DNA of 64,000 nt from an uncultured Oscillospiraceae bacterium (GTDB lineage: Bacteria; Bacillota; Clostridia; Oscillospirales; Acutalibacteraceae): contig CAOKRT010000005.1 in the NCBI GenBank assembly GCA_948471205.1, positions 1 to 64,000 on the forward strand. Direction: 5' to 3'. The position numbers were made by a program, and so were the translations under genes. This document shows positions 8,427 through 17,935 of this stretch, piece after piece (the stretch's first letter is position 1; each line of letters begins with the position of its first letter). Below the pieces are notes generated by a model. The model searched no databases. It was not told where the DNA came from and saw nothing but the letters and a program-made list of their open reading frames with translations.

Positions 8427-8714
8427 TTAATCAACTGTTTTCGGAACAACAAATGCCCCGTCCTGACTTTCGGGTGCATTCAGAACGATTTCATCAGGAG
8501 ACATAGACGGCTGAACCGAATCTGCACGAAGCACATTTGTAAGCGCAAAGGCATGGCTCATCGCTTCCACACCTTCTGTATCAAGTTCATTCAGTTTATC
8601 TATATAAGTAAGAATATCCTGCAATTCCCTGCCCACTTTTTTTTCTTCCTCTTCCGAAAGAGAAATTCTGGCAAGTGATTCAAGATATTTAATTAAATCT
8701 GGCGTAATCTGCAT
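8427..8714 (-). CDS. gatC: Asp-tRNA(Asn)/Glu-tRNA(Gln) amidotransferase subunit C
   Basis: 95-residue GatC, the small belt subunit that holds GatA to GatB. It has the typical N-terminus ITPDLIKYLESLARISLSEE, a central DKLNELDTEG segment, and a LRADSVQPSMSPDEIVLNAP tail. AAGGGGG precedes the ATG. It lies between aspS and gatA in the same transcript. Confidence 0.95.
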   Translation of the reverse strand: MQITPDLIKYLESLARISLSEEEEKKVGRELQDILTYIDKLNELDTEGVEAMSHAFALTNVLRADSVQPSMSPDEIVLNAPESQDGAFVVPKTVD

Positions 8715-8767
8715 AATTAATCCCCCTTAATATTTTTTGGGCAGGATAAACCTGCCCATGCTGTTAA

Positions 8768-10522
8768 TTATTTTTCGGGTGCAGGTCTGCGAAGCTTAAT
8801 ATGCGTTTCACGAAGCTGCATTTCAGTTACTGTGTTAGGCGCACCGAGAAGCATATCCTGTGCATTGGAATTCATAGGAAACGCAATTACTTCTCTGATA
8901 TTTTCTTCATCCTGAAGAAGCATAATCATTCTGTCTACACCGGGTGCCATACCTGCATGCGGCGGTGCACCGTAATGGAACGCATTATAAAGAGCGCCGA
9001 ATTTTTCCTTAACGGTTTCTTCGTTGTAACCTGCCATTTCAAATGCCTTTACCATAACATCGGGGCGGTGATTACGAACAGCGCCCGAAGAAAGCTCAAC
9101 ACCGTTACAAACAATATCATACTGATATGCCTTAATGGAAAGCGGATCTTCATGAAGCAAAGCATCCATCTCGCCCTGCGGCATTGAAAACGGATTATGT
9201 GTAAATGCAAGACAGCCGTTTTCATCCTTTTCAAACATTGGGAAATCCGTAATATAACAAAGTTCAAACCTGTTTTTATCAATTAAATCAAGGCGGTTTG
9301 CAAGCTCTGTTCTTATCTGACCCGCAAAATCATTAACATGCTTCGGCGTATCGCAGATAAAGAAAAGTGTGTCATCTGTTTTCAGACTAAGCATTTCTTT
9401 CAGTTCAATTCTCTGTTCAGGCGAAAGGAACTTATCAATCGGTCCTTTAAAGGTGCCGTCCTCAAGCACTTCAATATAGCCAAGGCCCTTCATTCCGATT
9501 TCAAGTGCAAATTTAAGCATTTTTTCAAACCAGCCCTTAGACTGCTTTGCACAGCCGGGAACATTGATTCCGCGCACAGGTCTGCCCTGGAATGCCTTAA
9601 ATTCAACACGTGAGAAAAATTCTGTTAAATCTTCAATAATAAGCGGGTTTCTTAAATCCGGTTTATCGGTACCGTATTTTATCATAGCCTCTTCAAAAGG
9701 AATTCTTACAAACGGTGCAGGGCTTACCTTTTTTCCGCCGCCGAACTTTGAGAAAGTATCATAAAGCACTTCTTCGGCAACTGTGAAAACATCTTCCTGT
9801 GTTGCAAATGCCATTTCAAAATCAAGCTGATAGAATTCACCGGGTGAACGGTCTGCCCTGGCATCCTCATCACGGAAACATGGTGCTATCTGGAAATATT
9901 TATCAAAACCGGAAACCATCAGAAGCTGCTTAAACTGCTGCGGAGCCTGCGGAAGTGCATAAAACTTGCCTTCATGCTTGCGGCTTGGAATAATATAATC
10001 CCTTGCGCCCTCCGGTGAAGAACAGGTAAGAATGGGCGTTGTAATTTCCGTAAATCCCATTTCTGTCATCTTTTGGCGCAGAAAAGAAATAACACGGCTT
10101 CTGAAAATAATATTGTTGTGAACTTCTTTGTTTCTTAAATCAAGAAAACGATAAGTTAAGCGAACATCTTCCCTTGTTTCCTTTGATTCGGAAATTTCGA
10201 ACGGAAGATTTTCTGTGCATGCACCAAGCATGGTTAATTTTTCAACCTTAACTTCAAGCTCACCTGTTGCAATTTTTTTATTAATTGTTTCCTCGTCACG
10301 CTTAACAACAGTGCCTTCAACGGAAATAACGCTTTCCTTTTTCAGATGATTAATCAAATCACCGTCATTTACAACAACCTGTGTTACACCGTATTCATCA
10401 CGCAAATCTATAAATGCTACACCGCCGTGATCTCGTATAGTATCTACCCAGCCGGCAAGTGAAACCTTCTGATTAAGATTATCAAATGTCAATTCATTAC
10501 AATTATGTGTTCTGTATGCCAT
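8768..10522 (-). CDS. aspS: Aspartate--tRNA ligase, probably non-discriminating
   Basis: 584-residue bacterial-type class II AspRS: N-terminal anticodon-binding OB fold (about 1-110), catalytic core with FRDEDARADRSPGEFYQLD (motif 2), a GAD insertion domain, and PHAGMAPGVDRMIMLL (motif 3). Residue 32 in TIRDHGGVAFIDLRD is His. In characterised bacterial enzymes His at this site goes with non-discriminating AspRS that also charges tRNA(Asn), whereas Leu goes with the discriminating form. Together with downstream gatCAB this suggests Asn-tRNA is made by transamidation; the window cannot show whether an AsnRS exists elsewhere. First gene of the operon. Confidence 0.95.
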   Translation of the reverse strand: MAYRTHNCNELTFDNLNQKVSLAGWVDTIRDHGGVAFIDLRDEYGVTQVVVNDGDLINHLKKESVISVEGTVVKRDEETINKKIATGELEVKVEKLTMLGACTENLPFEISESKETREDVRLTYRFLDLRNKEVHNNIIFRSRVISFLRQKMTEMGFTEITTPILTCSSPEGARDYIIPSRKHEGKFYALPQAPQQFKQLLMVSGFDKYFQIAPCFRDEDARADRSPGEFYQLDFEMAFATQEDVFTVAEEVLYDTFSKFGGGKKVSPAPFVRIPFEEAMIKYGTDKPDLRNPLIIEDLTEFFSRVEFKAFQGRPVRGINVPGCAKQSKGWFEKMLKFALEIGMKGLGYIEVLEDGTFKGPIDKFLSPEQRIELKEMLSLKTDDTLFFICDTPKHVNDFAGQIRTELANRLDLIDKNRFELCYITDFPMFEKDENGCLAFTHNPFSMPQGEMDALLHEDPLSIKAYQYDIVCNGVELSSGAVRNHRPDVMVKAFEMAGYNEETVKEKFGALYNAFHYGAPPHAGMAPGVDRMIMLLQDEENIREVIAFPMNSNAQDMLLGAPNTVTEMQLRETHIKLRRPAPEK

Positions 10523-10586
10523 AAAAATTATTTCCTTTCAAAGAAATTTACAAGTGAATATAACACTCCACCATAATTTCCGTAAT

Positions 10587-10615
10587 AGTATAGCATATTC
10601 ATTTTAAATTGTACA
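10587..10615 (-). promoter_or_regulatory. Sigma-A promoter of the aspS-gatCAB operon
   Basis: On the minus strand TGTACA, 17-nt spacer, TATACT, with TG one base before the -10 (extended -10). It lies about 65 bases before aspS. Confidence 0.6.
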
Positions 10616-10658
10616 TATATAATATGCAAAAATTTCTATTTCTTTTCATAAAATCAGC

Positions 10659-10684
10659 AAGGGAACAGCAAAAGCCATTCCCTT
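10659..10684 (-). terminator. Probable terminator of the GH13 gene
   Basis: AAGGGAA/TTCCCTT hairpin just beyond the GH13 stop, followed on the minus strand by GCTGATTTTATG. The U-tract is short, so this is a moderate call. Confidence 0.5.
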
Positions 10685-10695
10685 AAATGAATATA

Positions 10696-12546
10696 TTATT
10701 TTGATAAAAGCGTATAGGCGTACGGACCAAGACGTATATAACCGTCTTTTGAAACAGAATCAAAAAGATTATAGGAATTATCCCATTCTGTTCCGACAGG
10801 TACATCTGCTGTTTCAGCAGAATTATTAACAGCAATCAGCACCTGATTGTTATCGGATACACGCTTATAGGCAATTACGTTCAAAGCACTGTAAACAGGA
10901 ACAAACATACCATCCTTAAATGCAGCGCAGCCATTTCTTATTTCTCCAAGCCTTTTATACCATTTATGAAGTTCTTCGTTGATATCTTCCCACGGAAAGC
11001 AGGCTCTGTTAAAAGGATCCTTCATACCCTGCATGCCTGCTTCATCGCCATAATAAAGGCTTGGCACCCCGGGCAGTGTATACTGAATCAGGCTGGCCAT
11101 TTTCATCATTGAAACGCCTTTTATATAATTATCTTCGGAAAGCAGATTATGCTCATGCTGCCAATCTCTGCTGTAGCCGTCCGGTCTGTCGCCGGCAAGA
11201 CGTGTTATGGCACGTTCCGTATCATGTGTGCCGATATGGTTCATAAGCACATTTAAAACACACGGCGGATAATTTTCAACAACCGACATAACAGAATGAA
11301 AAAATCCTTCTGCGCCGCCGAAACGAACAAAATTAAGCACCGCATCAGCAAACGGATAATTCATAACCGAATCAAGCTGTTTTCCGAGAAGATAACGTCT
11401 TCTTTCTCCGTAAGCAAACTTATTGGTTGCATCCTCCCAGACTTCACCGATGATCACTGCATTTTCATTTTCGGCTTTTACTGCCTTTCGCAGATCGTCC
11501 AGGAAAACATCAGGCAGTTCATCGGCAACATCAAGCCGCCAGCCGCTTATACCGCAGCGCAGCCATTTCCGAAGAACACCGTTTTCGCCGCAGATAAACG
11601 CGCGGTAGCTTTCATTTTCTTCTATAATCTCAGGAAGAAGTTTTATTCCCCACCAGCTATGATATTCAGACGGATAATCAATAAACTTATACCAATTGTA
11701 ATACGGGCTTTCCTTGCTGTTGTAAGCCCCGACACTATCATATTTTCCGTACATATTAAAATACTTTGAATCACAGCCCGTATGACTGAAAACGCCGTCC
11801 AGCACAATACTTATACCTTTTTCTGCGGCGCTTTTGCAAAGCGATTTCAAGTCGGCTTCACTGCCAAGAAGCGGATCAATTTTTTCATAATCTGCAGTAT
11901 CATATCTGTGATTTGAATTGGCTTCAAAAATAGGATTAAGATAAATACACGATATACCCAGTTCGCTGATATAATCAAGTTTTTCTTCTATGCCCTTCAA
12001 ATCCCCGCCGAAATAATCATTATTCCAAAAACCGTTCATCTGGCTTTCATTCCAAAACGGTTCTTCGCCCCACTTTCGCATTACTCTGCTTTCCGGAACA
12101 TTGCGTTTTTTCTTTTGGCTGTTATAAAATCTGTCCGGAAAAATCTGATAAATAATGCCGCCTTTAAGAAATGCAGGCGTTTTAAAATCTTTATCGTAAA
12201 CAGTTTGCTGGAATTCTGCTCCGTCCGGATTCAAATCGCCGCAGCCGTTTCCTACATTTTTTATAAACGATTTTCCCCACGGGGTATCCAGCTCAAAATG
12301 ATAAAAATAAAGACCCGGCGTTGTGGCTGAAAAATGAAGCTCCCAGAATTCATTGCTTTCACCGCACATACCCGCCCAGAACATACCGTAAAAAACGGTT
12401 TCCTCGCCTTCCTTGTACACAGCAAGGCGGGCGGCTGTGCAACCCATGGAGCGCGGCACAATAATTCTCAGCTTTACCTGTTCTTCCGTTGCGATTGCAG
12501 AAACAATAGATTTATATTCAGTTTTTCTTGAATCAAATATTTTCAT
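10696..12546 (-). CDS. Glycoside hydrolase family 13 alpha-glucan hydrolase
   Basis: 616-residue GH13 enzyme of the neopullulanase/maltodextrinase type, cytoplasmic as no signal peptide is visible. An N-terminal beta-sandwich (about 1-130) precedes the TIM barrel starting GGIIYQIFPDRFYNS. The catalytic regions are clear: LDGVFSHTG (region I), GWRLDVADE (nucleophile Asp), VIIGEVWED (acid/base Glu) and NHIGTHDTERA (transition-state Asp). It follows glycogen phosphorylase, consistent with trimming internal or imported alpha-glucans. No clear Shine-Dalgarno precedes the ATG, and a terminator separates it from glgP, so how it is expressed is unclear. Confidence 0.92.
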   Translation of the reverse strand: MKIFDSRKTEYKSIVSAIATEEQVKLRIIVPRSMGCTAARLAVYKEGEETVFYGMFWAGMCGESNEFWELHFSATTPGLYFYHFELDTPWGKSFIKNVGNGCGDLNPDGAEFQQTVYDKDFKTPAFLKGGIIYQIFPDRFYNSQKKKRNVPESRVMRKWGEEPFWNESQMNGFWNNDYFGGDLKGIEEKLDYISELGISCIYLNPIFEANSNHRYDTADYEKIDPLLGSEADLKSLCKSAAEKGISIVLDGVFSHTGCDSKYFNMYGKYDSVGAYNSKESPYYNWYKFIDYPSEYHSWWGIKLLPEIIEENESYRAFICGENGVLRKWLRCGISGWRLDVADELPDVFLDDLRKAVKAENENAVIIGEVWEDATNKFAYGERRRYLLGKQLDSVMNYPFADAVLNFVRFGGAEGFFHSVMSVVENYPPCVLNVLMNHIGTHDTERAITRLAGDRPDGYSRDWQHEHNLLSEDNYIKGVSMMKMASLIQYTLPGVPSLYYGDEAGMQGMKDPFNRACFPWEDINEELHKWYKRLGEIRNGCAAFKDGMFVPVYSALNVIAYKRVSDNNQVLIAVNNSAETADVPVGTEWDNSYNLFDSVSKDGYIRLGPYAYTLLSK

Positions 12547-12560
12547 AGCTTAAATAAAAC

Positions 12561-12587
12561 AGGGCGAATTCATTATAAATCCGCCCT
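12561..12587 (-). terminator. Terminator after glgP
   Basis: AGGGCG/CGCCCT stem with flanking pairing, followed on the minus strand by GTTTTATTT. Lies 12 bases past the glgP stop. Confidence 0.65.
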
Positions 12588-12599
12588 TTAACATTCAAA

Positions 12600-15110
12600 T
12601 TATTTTGATTTTTTAGATGTTTTTGTTTTTTTAGCGGAAGGTTTCTTTTCTGCCTTAGGTGCTGCCGCTTTTGCGGATTTTGCAGCTTTGGCAGTTTTTT
12701 CTGCTTCATACTGAACCGGCTTTGTGTGCCAGATATTATTGGCATATTCCATTATGGAACGGTCTGCACTGAAAATACCTGCGCCGCTGATATTCATAAG
12801 AGACATTCTTGCAAACTTTTCTTTATTCTTATAAACCTCAGATGCATATGACTGCGCTTTCTGATAATCAGCAAAATCTGCCAGCGCCATATATGGGTCT
12901 ACATTCATAAGACTGGATGAAATTTCTGTAAAGGTCTTTCCGTTTACACCCATATTTATGAAATCAACAACCTTTTTAAGTGCAGCATTATTATTGATAT
13001 AGTTCATCGGATAATAACCGTCACGCTGAAGCTGCTGAACTTCGGGTGTTTTAAGACCAAACAGGAAAATATTGTCTTGACCCACTGCCTGTGCAATTTC
13101 AACATTTGCACCGTCAAGCGTTCCGAGTGTAACAGCACCGTTCAACATCAGCTTCATATTGCCTGTGCCTGATGCTTCCGTTCCCGCAAGTGAAATCTGC
13201 TCGGAAATATCAGCGGCCGGCATAAGAAGTTCTGCAAGGCTTACATTGTATTCTTCCATGAATACTACCTTGATTCTGCCTTTAACATCCGGGTCATTAT
13301 TAATAAGCTTGGAAAGCGCATCAATAAGTTCTATTGTTTTCTTAGCCATATAGTAGCCCGGAGCAGCTTTTGAAGCAAAAATATACGTTTTCGGCTCAAA
13401 ATCCATATTCGGATTTGCTTTCAGCATCTGATACTGTGCAATAATATTAAGAATATTAAGACTCTGACGCTTGTATTCATGCAGTCTTTTAACCTGTACG
13501 TCAAATATTGAATCGGGATTCAGTGAAACACCGTTTCTCTTTTTAACGGTTTCTGCAAAGCGAAGCTTATTATTGTACTTGATTTTCTGAAGGGTTTCAA
13601 GCACCTGCTTATCATCTTTATAATCACGAAGCTTAAGCAGTTCATCGCTTTTTGTTATAAATCCGTCACCGATAAGTTCTGTTATAAACTTTGTAAGTTC
13701 AGGATTTGCCTGGCATATCCATCTTCTGAATGCAATGCCGTTTGTAACATTTTTGAATTTATCAGGTGTAATTGTATAAAAATCATTGAAAACAGTATCT
13801 TTCAGAATTTCAGAATGAAGCGCCGAAACACCGTTTACTGAATGTGAACCTGCAACACACAGATTAGCCATACGAACAACACCGCCCGAAACGATTGCCA
13901 TTCTTTCAACCTTCTCTGCATCATGTGTTGCACCCCATACATATGCACGGAAACGGTTATCTATTTCTTTTGTAATCTGATAAATACGAGGAAGAAGTCT
14001 GCTGTAAAGTTCTTCGCTCCAGCATTCAAGCGCTTCCTTCATTACTGTATGATTTGTATAAGCAATTGTTTTTGTAACGATATTCCATGCACTGTCCCAA
14101 TCATAGCCGCATTCATCAAGAAGAATACGCATAAGTTCCGGAATAGCCATTGTAGGATGTGTATCATTAATATGAATGGCAATTTTTTCAGGAAGATTAT
14201 CAACAGTAGAGAATTTTGTTAAATGGCGATGGATTATATCCTGAATAGATGCAGAAACAAGGAAATACTGCTGACGAAGACGAAGTGACTTTCCTTCAGG
14301 TGAGTTATCAGAAGGATAAAGAACCTTTGAAATAGCCTCTGCCATAGCAGACTGCTCCATAGCCTTTACATATGCGCCCTGATTGAACAAGCTCATATCA
14401 AGCTCAGGCTTGCGTGATGCCCAAAGGCGAAGTCTTGCCACGCCGCTGCCTTTTCCTGAAACATACATATCGTAAGGAATGGCTGTAACTGTATTGCAGT
14501 CACGCATTTCAACCCGATGAAAATCACCGTCCCAGCTATCCTCTACCCAGCCTTCGAAATTAACTTCAACTGCTCTTTCTTCTCTCGGAACAAGCCATAC
14601 ATCGCCGCCCGGAAGCCAGAAATCAGGAAGTTCTGTCTGCCAGCCGTCTACCAGTTTCTGTTTGAATATACCTGCTTCATAACGGATGGAATAGCCCATA
14701 GACTGAAAACCGTTTGTTGCAAGACCGTCCAAATAACAAGCGGCAAGTCTTCCCAGTCCGCCGTTTCCAAGTCCCGCATCAGGCTCCTGTGAATAGAGTT
14801 TTTCAAGGCTTACGTCAAATCCTTTTAATGCTTTTTCGAAAACCTCTGTAAGACCAAGATTATAAAGATTGTTTTTTAATGAACGGCCCATAAGGAATTC
14901 CATACAAAGATAATAAATCTTTTTTGTATCCTGCTTTTCCGCAGTGTGGCGAAAATCGCTGTTCATTGCAGCCAGCTCGTCACGAACAATCATAGAAACA
15001 GATTTATAAAACTGTTCAATAGATGCCGTATCGGGTGTAACACCGAAAAAGTGGCTTAATTTGTCATTTATCATTTTCTTTGCCTGAGACGCTGAAATTG
15101 ATGAATTCAT
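12600..15110 (-). CDS. glgP: Glycogen/starch phosphorylase with basic C-terminal tail
   Basis: Releases glucose-1-phosphate from the non-reducing ends of glycogen or maltodextrin, using pyridoxal phosphate. 836 residues from the ATG at 15110 (GGAGG upstream; an in-frame TTG upstream overlaps it). Landmarks: GLGNGGLGRLAACYLDGLA, the VKRLHEYKRQSLN block, and the PLP-lysine segment EASGTGNMKLMLNGAVTLGT. After the normal end near PVQYEAEK the protein carries roughly 30 extra residues almost purely Ala, Lys, Ser, Pro and Thr (KTAKAAKSAKAAAPKAEKK and onward), unlike ordinary phosphorylases. Confidence 0.95.
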   Translation of the reverse strand: MNSSISASQAKKMINDKLSHFFGVTPDTASIEQFYKSVSMIVRDELAAMNSDFRHTAEKQDTKKIYYLCMEFLMGRSLKNNLYNLGLTEVFEKALKGFDVSLEKLYSQEPDAGLGNGGLGRLAACYLDGLATNGFQSMGYSIRYEAGIFKQKLVDGWQTELPDFWLPGGDVWLVPREERAVEVNFEGWVEDSWDGDFHRVEMRDCNTVTAIPYDMYVSGKGSGVARLRLWASRKPELDMSLFNQGAYVKAMEQSAMAEAISKVLYPSDNSPEGKSLRLRQQYFLVSASIQDIIHRHLTKFSTVDNLPEKIAIHINDTHPTMAIPELMRILLDECGYDWDSAWNIVTKTIAYTNHTVMKEALECWSEELYSRLLPRIYQITKEIDNRFRAYVWGATHDAEKVERMAIVSGGVVRMANLCVAGSHSVNGVSALHSEILKDTVFNDFYTITPDKFKNVTNGIAFRRWICQANPELTKFITELIGDGFITKSDELLKLRDYKDDKQVLETLQKIKYNNKLRFAETVKKRNGVSLNPDSIFDVQVKRLHEYKRQSLNILNIIAQYQMLKANPNMDFEPKTYIFASKAAPGYYMAKKTIELIDALSKLINNDPDVKGRIKVVFMEEYNVSLAELLMPAADISEQISLAGTEASGTGNMKLMLNGAVTLGTLDGANVEIAQAVGQDNIFLFGLKTPEVQQLQRDGYYPMNYINNNAALKKVVDFINMGVNGKTFTEISSSLMNVDPYMALADFADYQKAQSYASEVYKNKEKFARMSLMNISGAGIFSADRSIMEYANNIWHTKPVQYEAEKTAKAAKSAKAAAPKAEKKPSAKKTKTSKKSK

Positions 15111-15215
15111 ATACAAAACCTCCAAAATTAAAATAATTTAATGGCGTATTTTTCCATCTATTTGTTAATTATAAACTAAAAAGCAATTTTTTTCAATAGT
15201 AACTATCACAATATA

Positions 15216-16655
15216 TTATGCCTTTTTCCCGGATTTTTTCACAAATTTATCCAAAAGCAGTTTTACTATATCTGCAACAGACCTGAAATTGACCGCTATA
15301 ATCAGCAAAGCCAAACCTGCCGATATTGCAAAACTCTGCCACTGACCTGCTGTTTCAAGCATAATCACTGCAGCAGACGCTGCCAAAAGAATGCAAGACG
15401 GAATAAAGGTTATCCAGTCAATTTTAATATTTACAAATTTTCTTGTATTTATTGCACGAATTATAAAAACAACAACAAAAGATATTGTTGTGGCAATTGC
15501 CGCACCATAAGCACCAATGCTTGGAATTAAAATAAAATTCAAAATAATATTTACAATTGCGCCTGCACCGGCAGTCATCATAGACAGCATGCTTTTCTTT
15601 TTTGCCATATAAACGGAAGCATAAAAGTTAACAAGGCAGGAAAAAGTTGTTGCAATTACAAGAACAGGCACATAATGCCATGATTCATAATATTCACTGC
15701 CAAGATAAACAGCGGTTATAATTCTGGAAAAAGTTATTAAAAGCGCCCCGGCAACAATCAGTGCACCGCTGTAAACTTTAAATATATTGGAAAAGAATTT
15801 TGAATTGCCGCTGCTGTTATATTCGTCAACAGCAGAAATCTGCCATGCATTAATAAAAACAGCGGAAAAGATAATAACAAAATTCGGTATTTTATATGCC
15901 GCCGTATATATACCGCTTAAAGCAACGCCGTTAAAATAAGTTACCATATATTGGTCGGAAACATTTATAATCCACCAAAGTATAACTGTGGGAATAAGCG
16001 GAATACAGTATTTAAGCATCGGAAAAACAGTTGTTTTCTTTAATCCGTGTATGAAATCAAGATATTTCCACAGTTTTGCCGAGAAAAACAGAAACAGCAC
16101 CGAAAGCATATCGCTTGTAAAAATCGCAAGTATAAAACCGTTTATACCCCATTTGAAAGCACCAAGATATATAAACGTTGCCGCCGCAGATGTTGCTGTG
16201 GCAATCACGCCGTCTATTGTATATGTTTTAACATATCCCATTCCCCTGACAAATTGCTGACAAAGCTGGCGCAAAGAGGAACCGAGAAGCATCAGATAAA
16301 GCACAAGGGCATACTGTCCCATATCAAAATCGTTGATTCTGATATTTATAACCAACGGAGCGAAAAGACAGAACACTCCAAAACCTATAATGTCAATTGC
16401 TACACCTGTTGAAAACACGCTTTTTTTATCTGTACTTTTGTCAAGTGCAAATCTTAAAGCGGCGGAATCCACAGCCAGCGTAACAACAGGCACGAGAATA
16501 TTAACTGCATTCTGAATAAGTGTTGCCCCGCCGAAATCACCGTCTGCCATTACACGCGTATAAAATGCGGTTAAAACAACTGTCAGCAGTTTTGACGAAA
16601 ATGTGCCGATTGCAAAAATCAATGTATTTGATGCTAATTTTTTATACTTATCCAT
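15216..16655 (-). CDS. Wzx/MurJ-like polysaccharide flippase
   Basis: 479-residue polytopic membrane protein of the MATE/MOP flippase superfamily that moves lipid-linked oligosaccharides across the membrane. It opens DKYKKLASNTLIFAIGTFSS, with about 12-14 hydrophobic segments, including LRQLCQQFVRGMGYVKTY and the GAGAIVNIILNFILIPSIGA motif near residue 370. No glycosyltransferases are adjacent, so the cargo is unknown. ATG at 16655 follows a weak ribosome site. Confidence 0.85.
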   Translation of the reverse strand: MDKYKKLASNTLIFAIGTFSSKLLTVVLTAFYTRVMADGDFGGATLIQNAVNILVPVVTLAVDSAALRFALDKSTDKKSVFSTGVAIDIIGFGVFCLFAPLVINIRINDFDMGQYALVLYLMLLGSSLRQLCQQFVRGMGYVKTYTIDGVIATATSAAATFIYLGAFKWGINGFILAIFTSDMLSVLFLFFSAKLWKYLDFIHGLKKTTVFPMLKYCIPLIPTVILWWIINVSDQYMVTYFNGVALSGIYTAAYKIPNFVIIFSAVFINAWQISAVDEYNSSGNSKFFSNIFKVYSGALIVAGALLITFSRIITAVYLGSEYYESWHYVPVLVIATTFSCLVNFYASVYMAKKKSMLSMMTAGAGAIVNIILNFILIPSIGAYGAAIATTISFVVVFIIRAINTRKFVNIKIDWITFIPSCILLAASAAVIMLETAGQWQSFAISAGLALLIIAVNFRSVADIVKLLLDKFVKKSGKKA

Positions 16656-16699
16656 TTATTCACCTATATTATGGCTTAATGCACCATAAAAAATTATTT

Positions 16700-17935
16700 T
16701 TATCTGACTTGTCCGCTTCCGAATACAAGATACTTGGCAGAAGTAAGTTCACGCAGTCCCATAGGACCCCGCGCGTGCAGTTTCTGCGTGGATATTCCTA
16801 TTTCTGCGCCAAGACCGAATTCTCCGCCGTCGGTAAAACGGGTTGAAGCATTTACATAAACAGAAGACGAATCTATACGCTGCATGAATTCTTTAGCATG
16901 TTCACTGTTTTCTGTTATGATTGCTTCGCTGTGGCGTGTTGAATGTTTATTAATATGTCTGATTGCCTCATCAAGGGTATCCACTGTTTTAACACTTATA
17001 ATATAATCAAGATATTCCGCGAAATAATCCTCTTCTGCGGCCGGCAGGATACCGCTTGCTGCAGCCACTGCCCTTTCATCGCCTCGTATTTCAACATTTT
17101 TTGTATCAAGAAGTGCTTTTATTTTCGGAAGCGCTTCATTTATTATTGCCGAATTTATAACCAAACTTTCACAGGCATTGCAAACACTTATGCGCTGTGT
17201 TTTAGCATTGAAAATAATATTGGCCGCCATATCAATATCAGCGCAGTCATCAATGTAAATATGACAGTTTCCCGAACCGGTTTCAATAACCGGAACCGTA
17301 GAATTTTCCACAACACTTTTTATAAGGCTTTTACCGCCTCTGGGAATAAGACAGTCAAGATATCCGTTCATGCGCATCATTTCATTTGCAGAATTTCTTG
17401 ATGTATCGGTTACAAGCTGAATGCAGTTTTCATCAAAGCCGCATTGCTTTATTGCATTGCGCATAACAGAGGAAATGGCGATATTTGAATGTATTGCCTC
17501 TTTTCCGCCTCTGAGTATCACGGCATTTGAGCTTTTCAGGCAAAGAACAGCCGCATCCGCAGTTACATTGGGACGTGCCTCATAAATTATGCCTATTACA
17601 CCAATCGGAACCGTAACCTTTTTAATTAACAAACCGTTTGGTCTTTCGATTTCATTAACGGTTATTCCGCAGGGATCGGCAAGTTTAATAACATCTTCAA
17701 CACCTTTTGCAATATCCTCTATTCTTGACGCATCAAGAAGCAATCTGTCAAGCAAACCTTTATTTAATCCTGCCGTTTCTCCGTTTTCAATATCTTTTTT
17801 ATTTTCTGCAATAATATATTTGCTGTTCTCTCGCAGCGCATTTGCAATTGCGCCAAGCGCAGCATTTTTTTGTTGCGTTGTAACAGAAGCCAGGAAATCC
17901 TTGGCTTCAAGCGCCTTTTTTCCTAAAGAAATCAT
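16700..17935 (-). CDS. proA: Glutamate-5-semialdehyde dehydrogenase
   Basis: Second step of proline synthesis: NADPH reduction of glutamyl-5-phosphate. 411 residues, normal for ProA. It shows IGVIGIIYEARPNVTADA, LCLKSSNAVILRGGKEA, the catalytic-Cys region TQRISVCNACESLVI, and a C-terminal GEFGLGAEIGISTQKLHARGP block (ending before the GSGQVR tail). Its start overlaps the proB stop by four bases (ATGA), so the two are translationally coupled. Confidence 0.97.
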   Translation of the reverse strand: MISLGKKALEAKDFLASVTTQQKNAALGAIANALRENSKYIIAENKKDIENGETAGLNKGLLDRLLLDASRIEDIAKGVEDVIKLADPCGITVNEIERPNGLLIKKVTVPIGVIGIIYEARPNVTADAAVLCLKSSNAVILRGGKEAIHSNIAISSVMRNAIKQCGFDENCIQLVTDTSRNSANEMMRMNGYLDCLIPRGGKSLIKSVVENSTVPVIETGSGNCHIYIDDCADIDMAANIIFNAKTQRISVCNACESLVINSAIINEALPKIKALLDTKNVEIRGDERAVAAASGILPAAEEDYFAEYLDYIISVKTVDTLDEAIRHINKHSTRHSEAIITENSEHAKEFMQRIDSSSVYVNASTRFTDGGEFGLGAEIGISTQKLHARGPMGLRELTSAKYLVFGSGQVR

